Notes: generated by a model not told the origin, from the sequence alone. A stretch of DNA of 64,000 nt from Streptomyces sp. NBC_00510 (GCA_036013505.1 CP107851.1:4535501-4599500); one strand, 5' to 3'. Shown: positions 16,046 to 25,254, counted from the stretch's first letter. Translations and numbers: made by a program.

Positions 16046-16969
16046 TCACACGCCCAGGCCGCGCACCGCGAGGTCGAGCAGGGCGCACAGGAACAGCGCC
16101 ATCCCGATGAAGCCGTTGACCGTGAAGAACGCCCGGTTGAGCCTGCTGAGGTCGCCGGGCTTCACGATGCTGTGCTCGTAGACGAAGGCACCGCCCACGA
16201 TCAGCATGCCGACCCACCAGAAGGCCCCGGCGCCGACCGCCAGTCCGTACCAGACAAGCAGCACGGTCGTCACCACGTGGCTCACCCGCGCCCCGTACAG
16301 CGCGCCGTCGACGCCGAAGCGGGCCGGCACCGAGCGCACCCCGTGGGCGCGGTCGGCGGCGACGTCCTGGCAGGCGAAGATCAGGTCGAAGCCGCCGATC
16401 CACACGCCCACCGCGAGGCCGAGGACGACGGCGTCCCACGACCAGGAGCCGGAGACCGCGAGCCAGGCGCCGACCGGGCCCATGGCCTGGGCGAGGCCGA
16501 GGATGGCGTGCGGGTAGTCCGTGAACCGCTTGCCGTACGGGTAGACCACCATCGGGACCACCGCGATCGGCGCCAGCGCCAGGCACAGCGGGTTGAGCAG
16601 CGCGGCGGCGCCCAGGAAGAACACCACGGCGATCAGCGCGCCGGTCCACGCCGAGCGCACGGACACGGCGCCGGTGACCAGTTCGCGTCCCGCGGTGCGG
16701 GGGTTGCGGGCGTCGATCTCGCGGTCGATGATCCGGTTGCACGCCATCGCGAAGGTGCGCAGGCCCACCATGGCGACGGTGATCAGGAAGAGCTGCCACC
16801 AGTGGACGGACCGGTCCTGCGCGAACATCGCGCTGAGCGCGGCGATGTAGGCGAAGGGCAGGGCGAAGACCGAGTGCTCGATCATCACCAGCCGCAGGAA
16901 CGCCCGGACCTTGCCGTCCGGGCGCGGGGAGGGTCCGAAGAGATCCGGAGTCGCGGATTCGGCGCTCAC
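16046..16969 (-). CDS. mqnP: Menaquinone biosynthesis prenyltransferase (UbiA family)
   Basis: 307 residues with eight or nine membrane helices. The first prenyl-diphosphate motif is NRIIDREID (Asn 78, Asp 82, Asp 86) and the second is DLIFACQDVAADRAHG. It attaches the polyprenyl chain to the naphthoquinone precursor late in the futalosine route, in the membrane. Its start overlaps the stop of the ubiD-like gene by 4 bp (ATGA), so translation is coupled. Confidence 0.93.
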   Translation of the reverse strand: MSAESATPDLFGPSPRPDGKVRAFLRLVMIEHSVFALPFAYIAALSAMFAQDRSVHWWQLFLITVAMVGLRTFAMACNRIIDREIDARNPRTAGRELVTGAVSVRSAWTGALIAVVFFLGAAALLNPLCLALAPIAVVPMVVYPYGKRFTDYPHAILGLAQAMGPVGAWLAVSGSWSWDAVVLGLAVGVWIGGFDLIFACQDVAADRAHGVRSVPARFGVDGALYGARVSHVVTTVLLVWYGLAVGAGAFWWVGMLIVGGAFVYEHSIVKPGDLSRLNRAFFTVNGFIGMALFLCALLDLAVRGLGV

Positions 16970-18417
16970 AGGCCGTACTCCTTCCAGCGGCGGTCGACCT
17001 TCGCGGCGGTCTCTGGGTCGGAGAGCACCATCTCGGGCCAGCCGCCGTCGCGGGTGTAGCCCTCCTCGGGCAGCTTCCGGGTCGCGTCGATGCCTGCCTT
17101 GCCGCCCCAGAACTGCTGGTAGGAGGAGTGGTCGAGGTGGTCCACGGGACCTTCGACCACCGACAGGTCACGGGCGTAGTCGGTGTTGCCCAGCGCCCGC
17201 CAGGCGACCTCGTGCAGGTCGTGCACGTCGCAGTCGGCGTCGACCACGACGATCAGCTTGGTCAGCGACATCATGTGCGCGCCCCAGATGGCGTGCATGA
17301 CCTTCTGGGCGTGCTTCGGGTACTTCTTGTCGATCGAGACGATCGCGCAGTTGTGGAAGCCGCCCGCCTCCGGCAGGTGGTAGTCCACGATGTCCGGCAC
17401 GATGACCTTCAGCAGCGGGAGGAAGAACCGCTCGGTGGCCCGGCCCAGCGGGCCGTCCTCGGTCGGCGGCCGGCCCACCACGATGGACTGCAGCAGCGGC
17501 CGGCGGCGCATCGTCACGCAGTCGATGGTCAGCGCCGGGAAGGGCTCCTGCGGGGTGTAGAAGCCCGTGTGGTCGCCGAACGGCCCCTCGGGCAGCATCT
17601 TCCCGGGCTCCAGCCAGCCCTCCAGGACCACCTCCGCCTGGGCGGGCACCTGCAGCGGCACCGTCTTGCAGTCGACCATCTCGACGCGCCTGCCCCCGAC
17701 GAAGCCGGCGAGGAGGTACTCGTCGATGTCGCCCGGCAGCGGCGCGGTGGAGGCGTACGTCACGGCGGGCGGACAGCCGAACGCGATGGCCACCGGGAGC
17801 CGTTCGCCGCGCCGCTGGGCCACCTGGTAGTGGTTGCGGCTGTCCTTGTGGATCTGCCAGTGCATCCCGATGGTGCGGCGGTCGTGCCGCTGCAGCCGGT
17901 ACAGGCCCAGGTTGCGGACGCCGGTCTCGGGGTCCTTGGTGTGCGTCAGGCCGAGGTTGAAGAAGGAGCCGCCGTCCTCGGGCCAGGTGAACAGGGCCGG
18001 CAGCGCGTCCAGGTCGACGTCGTCGCCGGTGAGGACGACCTCCTGGACGGGGGCGTCCTTCACCTTCTTCGGCGGTACGTGCGTCATCCCGGCGAGCTTG
18101 CCGAAGGCCTCGCGGACGCCGACGAAACCGTGCGGCAGCTCCGGCTTGAGCAGCCCGCCGATGCGGTCGCCGATGTCGGCGTAGGACTTCAGGCCGAGCG
18201 CCTTCAGCAGCCGGCGGTCGGTGCCGTACACGTTCATCGCCAGGGGCATCGAGGAGCCCTTGACGTTCTCGAACAGCAGCGCCGGGCCGCCCGCCTTGTT
18301 GACGCGGTCGACGATCTCACCGACCTCCAGGTACGGGTCGACCTCTGCCGTGACGCGCTTGAGGTCCCCCTCCTTCTCCAGGGCCCTCAGCAGCGAGCGA
18401 AGATCGTCGTAAGCCAT
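16966..18417 (-). CDS. UbiD-family menaquinone biosynthesis decarboxylase
   Basis: 483 residues, typical of UbiD. Visible landmarks are the N-terminal MAYDDLRSLLRALEKEGDL, the prenylated-FMN/metal region around NLGLYRLQRHDRRTIGMHWQ and RGERLPVAIAFG, and LPEGPFGDHTGFYTP. It probably decarboxylates the 6-carboxylated naphthol intermediate. UbiX (13855-14544) supplies its cofactor. Start ATG at 18417. It is the first gene of a two-gene unit with mqnP and is divergent from 18506. Confidence 0.93.
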   Translation of the reverse strand: MAYDDLRSLLRALEKEGDLKRVTAEVDPYLEVGEIVDRVNKAGGPALLFENVKGSSMPLAMNVYGTDRRLLKALGLKSYADIGDRIGGLLKPELPHGFVGVREAFGKLAGMTHVPPKKVKDAPVQEVVLTGDDVDLDALPALFTWPEDGGSFFNLGLTHTKDPETGVRNLGLYRLQRHDRRTIGMHWQIHKDSRNHYQVAQRRGERLPVAIAFGCPPAVTYASTAPLPGDIDEYLLAGFVGGRRVEMVDCKTVPLQVPAQAEVVLEGWLEPGKMLPEGPFGDHTGFYTPQEPFPALTIDCVTMRRRPLLQSIVVGRPPTEDGPLGRATERFFLPLLKVIVPDIVDYHLPEAGGFHNCAIVSIDKKYPKHAQKVMHAIWGAHMMSLTKLIVVVDADCDVHDLHEVAWRALGNTDYARDLSVVEGPVDHLDHSSYQQFWGGKAGIDATRKLPEEGYTRDGGWPEMVLSDPETAAKVDRRWKEYGL

Positions 18418-18505
18418 GCGGTCCAGTATCCGGCACGCACTACCCTGGACCCGTCACCGGGGCCCTGCCGCGCCCCGCCGTCGCTGCCTGGGGGGCACTC
18501 CCGCG

Positions 18506-18916
18506 ATGATCCGGTACATCCCGTTCCTGCTGGTGCTGGCGTTGTGGATCTACGCCTTCATCGACTGCCTCAACACGCCCGAGGAGCAGGTCCGCGGCCT
18601 CCCCAAGGTCGTGTGGGTCATCGTCATCCTGCTCTTCGGAGAGGTGCTGATCGGGCCGATCGCCTGGCTGGTCGCCGGCAAGCACCGCACCGCGCCGGCC
18701 GGCGGCAGCACGCCCGCGGAGTGGCACCGCAACCACCGCACGCAGTGGGTCGCCCCGGACGACAACCCGGAGTTCCTGCACTCGCTGCGCGAGGAGAACA
18801 AGAAGGACGAGCAGCTGCTGAAGAGCTGGGAGGCCGACCTGCGCCGCCGCGAGGAGGAGCTGCGGCAGCGCGAGAACGGCCCGGCCGACGGCCAGGACAA
18901 CCAGCCCCGCGGCTGA
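18506..18916 (+). CDS. PLDc_N-domain small membrane protein
   Basis: 136 residues. Two membrane segments (3-20 and 34-54) form the PLDc_N domain (ALWIYAFIDCLNTPEEQVRG, then PKVVWVIVILLFGEVLIGPI); there is no phospholipase catalytic part. The C-terminal 75 residues are charged, with a probable coiled coil (LREENKKDEQLLKSWEADLR). Similar proteins are universal in streptomycetes and of unknown function. It begins a run of three plus-strand genes. Confidence 0.88.
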   Translation: MIRYIPFLLVLALWIYAFIDCLNTPEEQVRGLPKVVWVIVILLFGEVLIGPIAWLVAGKHRTAPAGGSTPAEWHRNHRTQWVAPDDNPEFLHSLREENKKDEQLLKSWEADLRRREEELRQRENGPADGQDNQPRG

Positions 18917-18937
18917 TCCTGCGGGACACTGGGCGTC

Positions 18938-19384
18938 ATGGACGACGCGCAGACGATGCTGGCGACCGCCGTCGCCGAGGCCCGGGCGGGCCTCGCGGAG
19001 GGCGGGATCCCCATCGGGGCGGCCCTGTACGGCCCGGACGGCCGCACGGTGCTGGGCCGCGGCCGCAACCGCCGTGTGCAGGACGGCGATCCGTCGATGC
19101 ACGGCGAGACGGCTGCCTTCCGCGCGGCCGGGCGGCAGCGCACCTACCGCGGGACGACGATGGTGACCACCCTGTCGCCGTGCTGGTACTGCAGCGGCCT
19201 GGTCCGGCAGTTCGGGATCTCCCGGGTCGTCATCGGCGAGGCCCGCACCTTCCACGGCGGCCACGACTGGCTGGCCGAGCACGGCGTGGAGATCGTCCTG
19301 CTGGACGACCCGGAGTGCGTGGCCCTGATGACGGAGTTCGTCGCGGCCCGCCCCGAGCTGTGGAACGAGGACATCGGCGCATGA
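18938..19384 (+). CDS. Cytidine/cytosine deaminase-superfamily nucleoside deaminase
   Basis: 148 residues. Zinc site: His 55 and Glu 57 in MHGET, Cys 82 and Cys 85 in SPCWYCSG. The order and the FHGGHDWL stretch resemble yeast-type cytosine deaminase more than tRNA adenosine deaminase. It deaminates a pyrimidine or purine base. Its stop overlaps the start of the next gene (ATGA), so the deaminase and the 2OG oxygenase are coupled, a pair suggestive of base metabolism. Confidence 0.88.
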   Translation: MDDAQTMLATAVAEARAGLAEGGIPIGAALYGPDGRTVLGRGRNRRVQDGDPSMHGETAAFRAAGRQRTYRGTTMVTTLSPCWYCSGLVRQFGISRVVIGEARTFHGGHDWLAEHGVEIVLLDDPECVALMTEFVAARPELWNEDIGA

Positions 19385-20334
19385 TCCCCACCATCGACCT
19401 CGGGCCCTGGCTCACCGGTGACGCCGCCGGCCGCGCCCGCGTCGCCGCCACCGTCGACGAGGCGCTGTGCTCGGCCGGCTTCCTGCTGGTCACCGGGCAC
19501 GGCGTCGACCCGGGACTGCGCGCGGCGATCCGGGAGGCCGCCCGCGGCTTCTTCCGGCTGCCGGCCGCCGTCAAGGAGCCGTACGCGGTACGGGTCGGGG
19601 GCCGCGGCTGGCTGGGCCAGGGCGCGGAGGCCAACGGCTACGCGGAGGGCACGGCCACCCCGCCGGACCTGAAGGAGTCCTGGTCGTTCGCCGCCGAGGA
19701 GCCGACCGGTGACCCGGCGGTGGACGCCGAGTGGTTCCTGCCGAACCTCTGGCCGGCCGAGGCGCCGCGGCTGCGACCGCTGGTGGACGCGTACGTGACG
19801 CACATGCGCGATCTCTCCGACCACCTGCTGGAGCTGCTGGCCGCCGCCCTGGGCGGACCCGGGGACCTCTTCACCCGGCACACCCGCCACCCCACCTGGG
19901 GCTTCAACATCAACTGGTACCCGGGCACCGACGTGGTCGGACCGCCCGAGCCGGGCCAGTTCAGGATCGGCCCGCACACCGACTTCGGCACGGTCACCGT
20001 GCTCGACCGCCAGCGGGGCAAGGGCGGGCTCCAGGTGCACACCGGCGAGGACGGCTGGCAGGACGCCCCCTGGGAGCCGGACTCCTTCACCGTCAACATC
20101 GGCGACCTGATGGCCCGCTGGACCGGCGACCGCTGGCGTTCCGGGCGGCACCGCGTGCTGCCCCCGCCGGCCGACGCGCCGGCGGAGGAGCTGATGTCGC
20201 TGGTGTGGTTCTACGAGTGCGACCCCGGCACCCGCGTCACGCCGCTGCCCGCGCCCGTCGGCAGGCACGCGTACGAGCCGGTGGACTCGCACGCGTACCT
20301 GCGGGCGAAGCTGGACGCCATCGGCCTGGGCTGA
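19381..20334 (+). CDS. Fe(II)/2-oxoglutarate-dependent oxygenase, IPNS-like
   Basis: 317 residues. N-terminal DIOX_N region (IPTIDLGPWL, FLLVTGHGVD) and C-terminal jelly roll. Iron ligands are His 199 and Asp 201 (PHTDFG) and His 257 (SGRHRVL). The expected 2-oxoglutarate-binding RxS pattern is LMS here (EELMSLVWF), so the Arg is missing or displaced. The family hydroxylates or desaturates small molecules; fungal relatives act on thymine and xanthine. Coupling to the deaminase gene favours a nucleobase-related substrate, as inference. It ends at a hairpin shared with ccsB. Confidence 0.87.
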   Translation: MIPTIDLGPWLTGDAAGRARVAATVDEALCSAGFLLVTGHGVDPGLRAAIREAARGFFRLPAAVKEPYAVRVGGRGWLGQGAEANGYAEGTATPPDLKESWSFAAEEPTGDPAVDAEWFLPNLWPAEAPRLRPLVDAYVTHMRDLSDHLLELLAAALGGPGDLFTRHTRHPTWGFNINWYPGTDVVGPPEPGQFRIGPHTDFGTVTVLDRQRGKGGLQVHTGEDGWQDAPWEPDSFTVNIGDLMARWTGDRWRSGRHRVLPPPADAPAEELMSLVWFYECDPGTRVTPLPAPVGRHAYEPVDSHAYLRAKLDAIGLG

Positions 20335-20335
20335 C

Positions 20336-20360
20336 CCCCGGCCGGAGCCGGACGCCGGGG
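20336..20360. terminator. Hairpin between convergent genes
   Basis: CCCCGGC (20336-20342) pairs with GCCGGGG (20354-20360) between the oxygenase stop and the ccsB stop; the loop is 11 nt. Confidence 0.45.
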
Positions 20361-20361
20361 C

Positions 20362-21444
20362 TCAGACGCCGGCGTAGGAGTGCTTGCCGGTGATGAAGAT
20401 GTTCACGCCGTAGTAGTTGAACAGGAAGCAGGCGAAGGCGAGCAGCGCCAGGTAGGCGGCCTTGCGGCCCTTCCAGCCGGCGGTGGCGCGGGCGTGCAGG
20501 TAGGCCGCGTAGACCACCCAGGTGATGAAGGACCAGGTCTCCTTGGGGTCCCAGCCCCAGTAGCGGCCCCAGGCCGCCTCGGCCCAGATCGCGCCGGCGA
20601 TGATCGTGAACGTCCACAGCGGGAAGACCATGGCGTTCACGCGGTACGCGAACTTGTCCAGGCTCGCGGCCGACGGCAGGCGGTACATGATGTTCGCCCA
20701 GGTGCCCTCGGCGGTGCCCGAGGCCGCGAGGCCGGTCTCGTAGCGGTCGCGGAAGAGGTAGAGCACGTTCGCCACCGCGCCCAGGTAGAGCACCGCGCCG
20801 GAGATGATGGCGCAGGAGACGTGGATCCACAGCCAGTAGGAGTGCAGCGCCGGGACCAGCTGGTCGCTGTCGGTGTAGAGGACCGAGACGGCGAGGCCGA
20901 GGTCGAGCAGGACCGTGGTGGTCAGGAAGAGCCCGATCCAGCGGACCTTCTTGCCCAGCAGGAGCAGCACCAGGTAGGCGGTGACCGCCGTGGCGCCGAA
21001 GGTGGTGGAGAACTCGTACATGTTGCCCCACGGGGCGCGCTGCACCGAGAAGGCGCGCGCCGCCACGGCGGCCACGTGCAGCGCCCAGGCCAGCACGGTC
21101 AGGGACACCGCGATGCGGCCGTAGAGGTCGCCCTGCTCGGTGTCGCCGGCCGCGCCGGGGCCGTCGGCGAAGCCGCGGTCACTGGCGGAGGCCCGGGTGA
21201 CGACCTTGGGACGCGCCAGGGTGGCGGTGCCGCCGCCCTGCTTCACGGTCACGGTGACCGCGGGCGCGGACCCGGCGGCGCCGGGGGCGAGCGCGGCGGA
21301 GGTCTTGGCGACCTTGCTGCGGCTGCCGAAGACCCACTCCGCGATGTAGGCGAGGAAGGCCAGCGTGTAGACCGCCATCGCCGAGTAGATCAGGTAGTTG
21401 CTGAGGTGGGCGACGTTCTCGTTGACCGCGGCAGCGATGGTCAC
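20362..21444 (-). CDS. ccsB: Cytochrome c biogenesis protein CcsB (ResC)
   Basis: 360 residues with about eight membrane helices and a soluble Gly/Ala/Thr insert (45-105) after the first. The haem-handling tryptophan-rich WWD-type motif is WGRYWGWDPKETWSFITW, flanked by conserved His. With ResB it carries haem across the membrane and ligates it to apocytochrome c (system II). Its start overlaps the resB stop by 4 bp. Last gene of a four-gene operon tlpA-ccdA-resB-ccsB. Confidence 0.94.
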   Translation of the reverse strand: MTIAAAVNENVAHLSNYLIYSAMAVYTLAFLAYIAEWVFGSRSKVAKTSAALAPGAAGSAPAVTVTVKQGGGTATLARPKVVTRASASDRGFADGPGAAGDTEQGDLYGRIAVSLTVLAWALHVAAVAARAFSVQRAPWGNMYEFSTTFGATAVTAYLVLLLLGKKVRWIGLFLTTTVLLDLGLAVSVLYTDSDQLVPALHSYWLWIHVSCAIISGAVLYLGAVANVLYLFRDRYETGLAASGTAEGTWANIMYRLPSAASLDKFAYRVNAMVFPLWTFTIIAGAIWAEAAWGRYWGWDPKETWSFITWVVYAAYLHARATAGWKGRKAAYLALLAFACFLFNYYGVNIFITGKHSYAGV

Positions 21445-23213
21445 GCGCGCGCTCCTTCGTCATCGGGCAGGGGTTCTTCTGAGGGTTCGGGATCCGCTTC
21501 GGGCAGCGGCGGGGCCGTGGCCGTGAGGTCGGCGGCGAGCTCGCCGAGCTCGTCGGCGATCCGAGCCGACTCGCTGCGGCCGAGTCCGGCCAGCTCGACG
21601 ACGGTGACACCGTCCGCGCCGCGCACCGCGCGCACCCAGACCCGGCGGCGCTGGATGAACAGCGATCCGGCCAGGCCGAGGATGGCGGCGACGGCACTCA
21701 CCAGCGCCCAGCCGTTGCCGGCCTGGTGGGAGACCTGGAAGGTGGCCCAGGTCTTGACGCCGTCGAAGGTGAGCGAGCCGTCGCCGTCGGGCAGCGCGAG
21801 CGTCTCCCCCGGCTTCATCGCCTTGCTCACGATCCGGCCGTCGGCGTCCTTGAACTGCTTCATCTTGTCGGTGTCGAGCTGGTACACGTTCTGCGGCAGA
21901 CCGGCGTCCACGCCCAGGTCGCCGTGGTAGGCGGTGAGGATCAGCGCCGGGTAGTCCAGGGCCGGGAAGGACGAGTGCGGGCCCTGCTGCGCGTTCAGCG
22001 CGAAGGTCGGGGTGAACAGACCCTGGAAGCCGTACTGGGTCTTCTTGTCGGCGTGGTCGCGGACGTCCATCGCCTTGATCACGCCGACCGAGGTCTGGTT
22101 GCCGTCCTGCGGCAGGAACGGCACCGGGCCCTGGAAGACGACGTTGCCCTGACCGTCCTTGACGGTGACGACGGGCGCGTAGCCGTGGCCGATCAGGTAG
22201 ACCTTGGAGCTGCCGACCTCCAGCGGCTCGTTGACCTCGATCGCGGACTTCGTCTGCTTGCCGCCCGGGCTCGTCCAGTAGCGGATGTTGGCGCGGAAGG
22301 TGCGCGGGGTGCCCTTCTGCGGGCCGCTGCGCGCGTACGAGGCGGTGAAGCCGTCCAGCTTGAAGCCGAAGGTGTCCAGGTCGTCCGCGTCGTAGAAGGT
22401 GCCCGGCTTGAAGTCGTCGTACTGGGTGAGCGTGTTGTTGAAGCCGTCGCCCTCGACGATCAGCTTCCCGCCCTCGGCCTTGAACAGCCCGCCCACCGCG
22501 AAGGAGATCAGCAGGCCGAACAGGGCGATGTGGAACAGCAGGTTGCCGGCCTCGCGCAGGAAGCCCTTCTCCGAGGCGACCGCCGTACCGGTGACCTGGG
22601 TTCGGAAGCGGCGGCCGCGGAGCGCACGCCGGGCGGCGGCGAGCACCGCGTCCGGCTCGGCCTCGGTGCGCCAGGTCGCGTACGCCGGGAGCCGGGTGAG
22701 GTTGCGCGGGGCGGCCGGCGGCCTGGCCCGGAGCTGGCCGACGAACTGCCAGCTGCGCGGGACGATGCAGCCGGCGAGCGAGACGAACAGCAGGATGTAG
22801 ATCGCCGAGAACCACACCGAGCTGTAGACGTTGAACAGCCCGAGCTTCTCGTAGAGCGGCGCCAGGGTGGTGTGGGCGTCCTTGAAGGTCTGCGCCTTGA
22901 TCTCGTCGACGCTGGTCTGCGGCACCAGCGAACCGGGGACGGCGGCCAGCGACAGCAGGAAGAGCAGGATCAGCGCCACCCGCATCGAGGTGAGCTGGCG
23001 CCAGGTCCAGCGCGTCCAGCCCCACACCTCGCGCCCGGTCCAGGCGAGTCCGCCGGCCGTACCCGGCCTGCGGACGCCACCGAAGGAGCCGGGCACGACC
23101 TGGCCGAGGTCCTCGACGGGCGCGGTCGACAGCTGTGCGCCGGCCGCGCCGAGGTCGGCACCGGCGTCCGCCGCCGCGTCGGGGGGTGTCCCGGCGGTGT
23201 CTTTGGAGCTCAT
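21441..23213 (-). CDS. resB: Cytochrome c biogenesis protein ResB (Ccs1)
   Basis: 590 residues. Cytoplasmic Ala/Gly-rich N-terminus, then membrane helices near 78-100, 130-152 and 225-245, a large extracytoplasmic domain, and a last helix near 510-530 before a charged cytoplasmic tail. Motifs WRQLTSMRVALILLFLLSLA and SVWFSAIYILLFVSLAGCIV are typical of ResB. It works with CcsB in haem ligation. It starts 3 nt after the ccdA stop and overlaps ccsB. Confidence 0.94.
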   Translation of the reverse strand: MSSKDTAGTPPDAAADAGADLGAAGAQLSTAPVEDLGQVVPGSFGGVRRPGTAGGLAWTGREVWGWTRWTWRQLTSMRVALILLFLLSLAAVPGSLVPQTSVDEIKAQTFKDAHTTLAPLYEKLGLFNVYSSVWFSAIYILLFVSLAGCIVPRSWQFVGQLRARPPAAPRNLTRLPAYATWRTEAEPDAVLAAARRALRGRRFRTQVTGTAVASEKGFLREAGNLLFHIALFGLLISFAVGGLFKAEGGKLIVEGDGFNNTLTQYDDFKPGTFYDADDLDTFGFKLDGFTASYARSGPQKGTPRTFRANIRYWTSPGGKQTKSAIEVNEPLEVGSSKVYLIGHGYAPVVTVKDGQGNVVFQGPVPFLPQDGNQTSVGVIKAMDVRDHADKKTQYGFQGLFTPTFALNAQQGPHSSFPALDYPALILTAYHGDLGVDAGLPQNVYQLDTDKMKQFKDADGRIVSKAMKPGETLALPDGDGSLTFDGVKTWATFQVSHQAGNGWALVSAVAAILGLAGSLFIQRRRVWVRAVRGADGVTVVELAGLGRSESARIADELGELAADLTATAPPLPEADPEPSEEPLPDDEGARA

Positions 23214-23216
23214 GGA

Positions 23217-23975
23217 TCAGATCCCTGGAGTGAAGCCGGACGACCAGATCTGCATCTGGTAGACGATGTGGTCCCACACGCCGGTGACGAGCAGCAGGCC
23301 GACAGCGACGAGCATGCCACCGCCGAGGCGCATCACCCACACATAGTGGCGCTTGACCCAGCCGAAGGCGCCGAGCGCACGGCGGAAGGCGATGGCGGCC
23401 AGTATGAACGGCAGGCCGAGGCCGAGGCAGTAGACGGCGGTGAGCAGTGCCCCGCGGCCGGCACTGGCCTCGTTGAAGGCGAGGAAGTTGACGGCGCTCA
23501 GCGTCGGACCCAGGCACGGCGTCCAGCCGATGCCGAAGAGCACACCGAGCAGCGGCGCCCCCGCCAGACCCATCGCGGGCCTGCGGTGGAAGCGGAACTC
23601 ACGCTGGGTGATGCCGCCGACCACCCCCATGAAGGCGAGCCCCATGACGATGGTGAGCGCGCCGAGCACCCTGGTGATGACCACCTTGTGCTCCAGCAGC
23701 GTCGTGCCGAAGTTGCCGAACAGCGCGCCGCCGGAGACGAAGACCGCGGTGAAGCCGAGGACGAACAGCGACGCGCCCACGAACATCCGGCCGCGCCGGG
23801 CCTCGGCCAGGTCGGTGCCGGTGACGCCGGTCACGTACGACAGGTAACCGGGGACGAGGGGCAGCACGCACGGCGAGAAGAACGAGACCAGGCCGCCGAG
23901 GAGCGCGACCGGCACGGCGGCGAGCAGGGCGCCGTTCACCACGGTCTGGTTGGCGCCGGCGGCGAGTACGCTCAC
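23217..23975 (-). CDS. ccdA: Cytochrome c biogenesis protein CcdA (thiol transporter)
   Basis: 252 residues, six membrane helices. The two redox Cys are in FFSPCVLPLVPGYLSY and GWTPCLGPTLSAV, the signature of CcdA. It passes electrons from cytoplasmic thioredoxin to the extracellular thioredoxin-like protein. GTG start, 1 nt after the tlpA-like stop, with a GAGAAG site inside that gene's end. Confidence 0.94.
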   Translation of the reverse strand: MSVLAAGANQTVVNGALLAAVPVALLGGLVSFFSPCVLPLVPGYLSYVTGVTGTDLAEARRGRMFVGASLFVLGFTAVFVSGGALFGNFGTTLLEHKVVITRVLGALTIVMGLAFMGVVGGITQREFRFHRRPAMGLAGAPLLGVLFGIGWTPCLGPTLSAVNFLAFNEASAGRGALLTAVYCLGLGLPFILAAIAFRRALGAFGWVKRHYVWVMRLGGGMLVAVGLLLVTGVWDHIVYQMQIWSSGFTPGI

Positions 23976-23976
23976 G

Positions 23977-24594
23977 TCACTTCTCCGCGATCACCGGGTC
24001 GAGGACCTCGTGCAGTTCGTCGGCGCCGAGCTCCTTCAGCGCGCGCACCGCGATCTTCCCCTGGCGGTCGATGATCAGCGTGGAGGGAATGGCCTGCGGG
24101 TTGACGCTGCCCTTGGGGAAGCGCAGCACCAGGTCGCCGGACGGGTCGTAGAAGCTCGGGAAGGGGATGGCGAATTCCTTCTCGAATGCCTTGGCCTGCG
24201 CGGTCTGCAGATCCCGGGTGTTGATGCCGATGAACTGCACGCCCTGCGACTCGGTCTCCCTGGCCACCTTGGCCAGGTGCGGCGCCTCAGCCCGGCAGGG
24301 CGGGCACCACGAGCCCCAGATGTTGAGGACGACGACCTTGCCCTTGTGGTCGGCGAGGCTGAGCGGGGCTCCTTCGACGGACTTCCCGCTCAGCTCCGGC
24401 GCGGCCACCCGGTGGCCCGGCTTGACCGTGGAGATCTCACCGGTGCCGCCGACGTAGTTCGTTCCGGGGCCGGTGCCGTCGGAGGACGCGGTGGAGGTCG
24501 AGCAGGCCGTGACGGCCAGCGCGAACGCGGCTGCTCCGGCGAGTGCCGCGGCACCGCGGAGCGGACGGCGTCGGAGGGCGCGCGTAGGACTCAT
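23977..24594 (-). CDS. Thioredoxin-like lipoprotein, ResA/TlpA family
   Basis: 205 residues. A lipoprotein signal peptide ends at the lipobox LAVTAC (Cys near 31). The TlpA-like domain (about 60-200) has the WCPPC active site within WGSWCPPCRAEAP and the conserved IPSTLIID. It keeps apocytochrome c Cys reduced outside the cell, receiving electrons from CcdA. There is no Shine-Dalgarno sequence before the ATG, so the transcript may be leaderless. First gene of the cytochrome c maturation operon. Confidence 0.93.
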   Translation of the reverse strand: MSPTRALRRRPLRGAAALAGAAAFALAVTACSTSTASSDGTGPGTNYVGGTGEISTVKPGHRVAAPELSGKSVEGAPLSLADHKGKVVVLNIWGSWCPPCRAEAPHLAKVARETESQGVQFIGINTRDLQTAQAKAFEKEFAIPFPSFYDPSGDLVLRFPKGSVNPQAIPSTLIIDRQGKIAVRALKELGADELHEVLDPVIAEK

Positions 24595-24644
24595 GTGAAA
24601 AGTTTCGCATGAGGCCGGGAGCGATCTCGCGCACCCCCGACAGC

Positions 24645-24662
24645 TTTGCCGAAAGCGGCAAA
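24645..24662 (-). terminator. Small hairpin between the PfpI gene and the cytochrome c operon
   Basis: TTTGCCG (24645-24651) and CGGCAAA (24656-24662) form a 7-bp stem with a 4-nt loop, 20 nt after the stop of the PfpI-like gene. Confidence 0.5.
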
Positions 24663-24681
24663 TGCCCCAAGTAAGCGATGG

Positions 24682-25254
24682 TTAATCGCGACTCCCGGTC
24701 TGGTGCGCGAACTCGTCCACCAGGGCGTCCTGGAAGGCCTTGAGGTCGCCGGGCCTGCGGCTGGTGACCAGGACGTTGGGGCCGTCGCAGTCGACCACGA
24801 CCTCCTGGTCGATCCAGGTGCCGCCGGCGTTGGTGACGTCGGTGCAGACGCTGGGCCAGGAGGTGAGGGTACGTCCGTGCACGACGCCGGCCTCCACGAG
24901 CAGCCACGGCGCGTGGCAGATCGCCGCGACGGGGCGGCCCTCGGTGAAGAAGTCCCTGGTGAAGGCGACGGCGTCCGGGTCGATCCGCAGGAGGTCGGGG
25001 TTGGCGACACCGCCGGGGAGCACCAGCGCGTCGAAGTCCGCGGCGACCACGTCCCCGAGCGTGTCGTCGACGGGGAAGGTGCCGGCCCGGTCGAGGTGCT
25101 CGAAGGCCTGGACGCGGCCGTGGCGGGTGGAGACGAGCCGGGGCGTCCCGCCCGCCTCGCGGACGGCCTCCCAGGGGCCGGTGAGTTCGGTCTGCTCGAC
25201 GCCCTCCGGCGCCACCAGGAAGGCGATCCTCCTCCCCTTCAGGGACGCGCGCAT
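24682..25254 (-). CDS. DJ-1/PfpI-family protein
   Basis: 190 residues. Type 1 glutamine-amidotransferase-like fold: IAFLVAPEGVEQTEL at the N-terminus, a Glu in VEQTE, and the nucleophile elbow AICHAPW with Cys followed by His, as in PfpI proteases and stress chaperones. The start has a GGAGG site. Actinobacterial relatives are linked to protein or nucleotide deglycation and stress, but activity cannot be assigned. It lies between the deacetylase-like gene and the cytochrome c operon, whose usual neighbour would be the histidine phosphatase, so it may be an insertion in this lineage. Confidence 0.9.
   Translation of the reverse strand: MRASLKGRRIAFLVAPEGVEQTELTGPWEAVREAGGTPRLVSTRHGRVQAFEHLDRAGTFPVDDTLGDVVAADFDALVLPGGVANPDLLRIDPDAVAFTRDFFTEGRPVAAICHAPWLLVEAGVVHGRTLTSWPSVCTDVTNAGGTWIDQEVVVDCDGPNVLVTSRRPGDLKAFQDALVDEFAHQTGSRD

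Noticed and set aside
17128..20334. Long plus-strand open frame of more than 1000 codons
   Set aside because: Its first two thirds are antisense to the ubiD-like gene and other genes; only the last 317 codons (from 19381) are the oxygenase.
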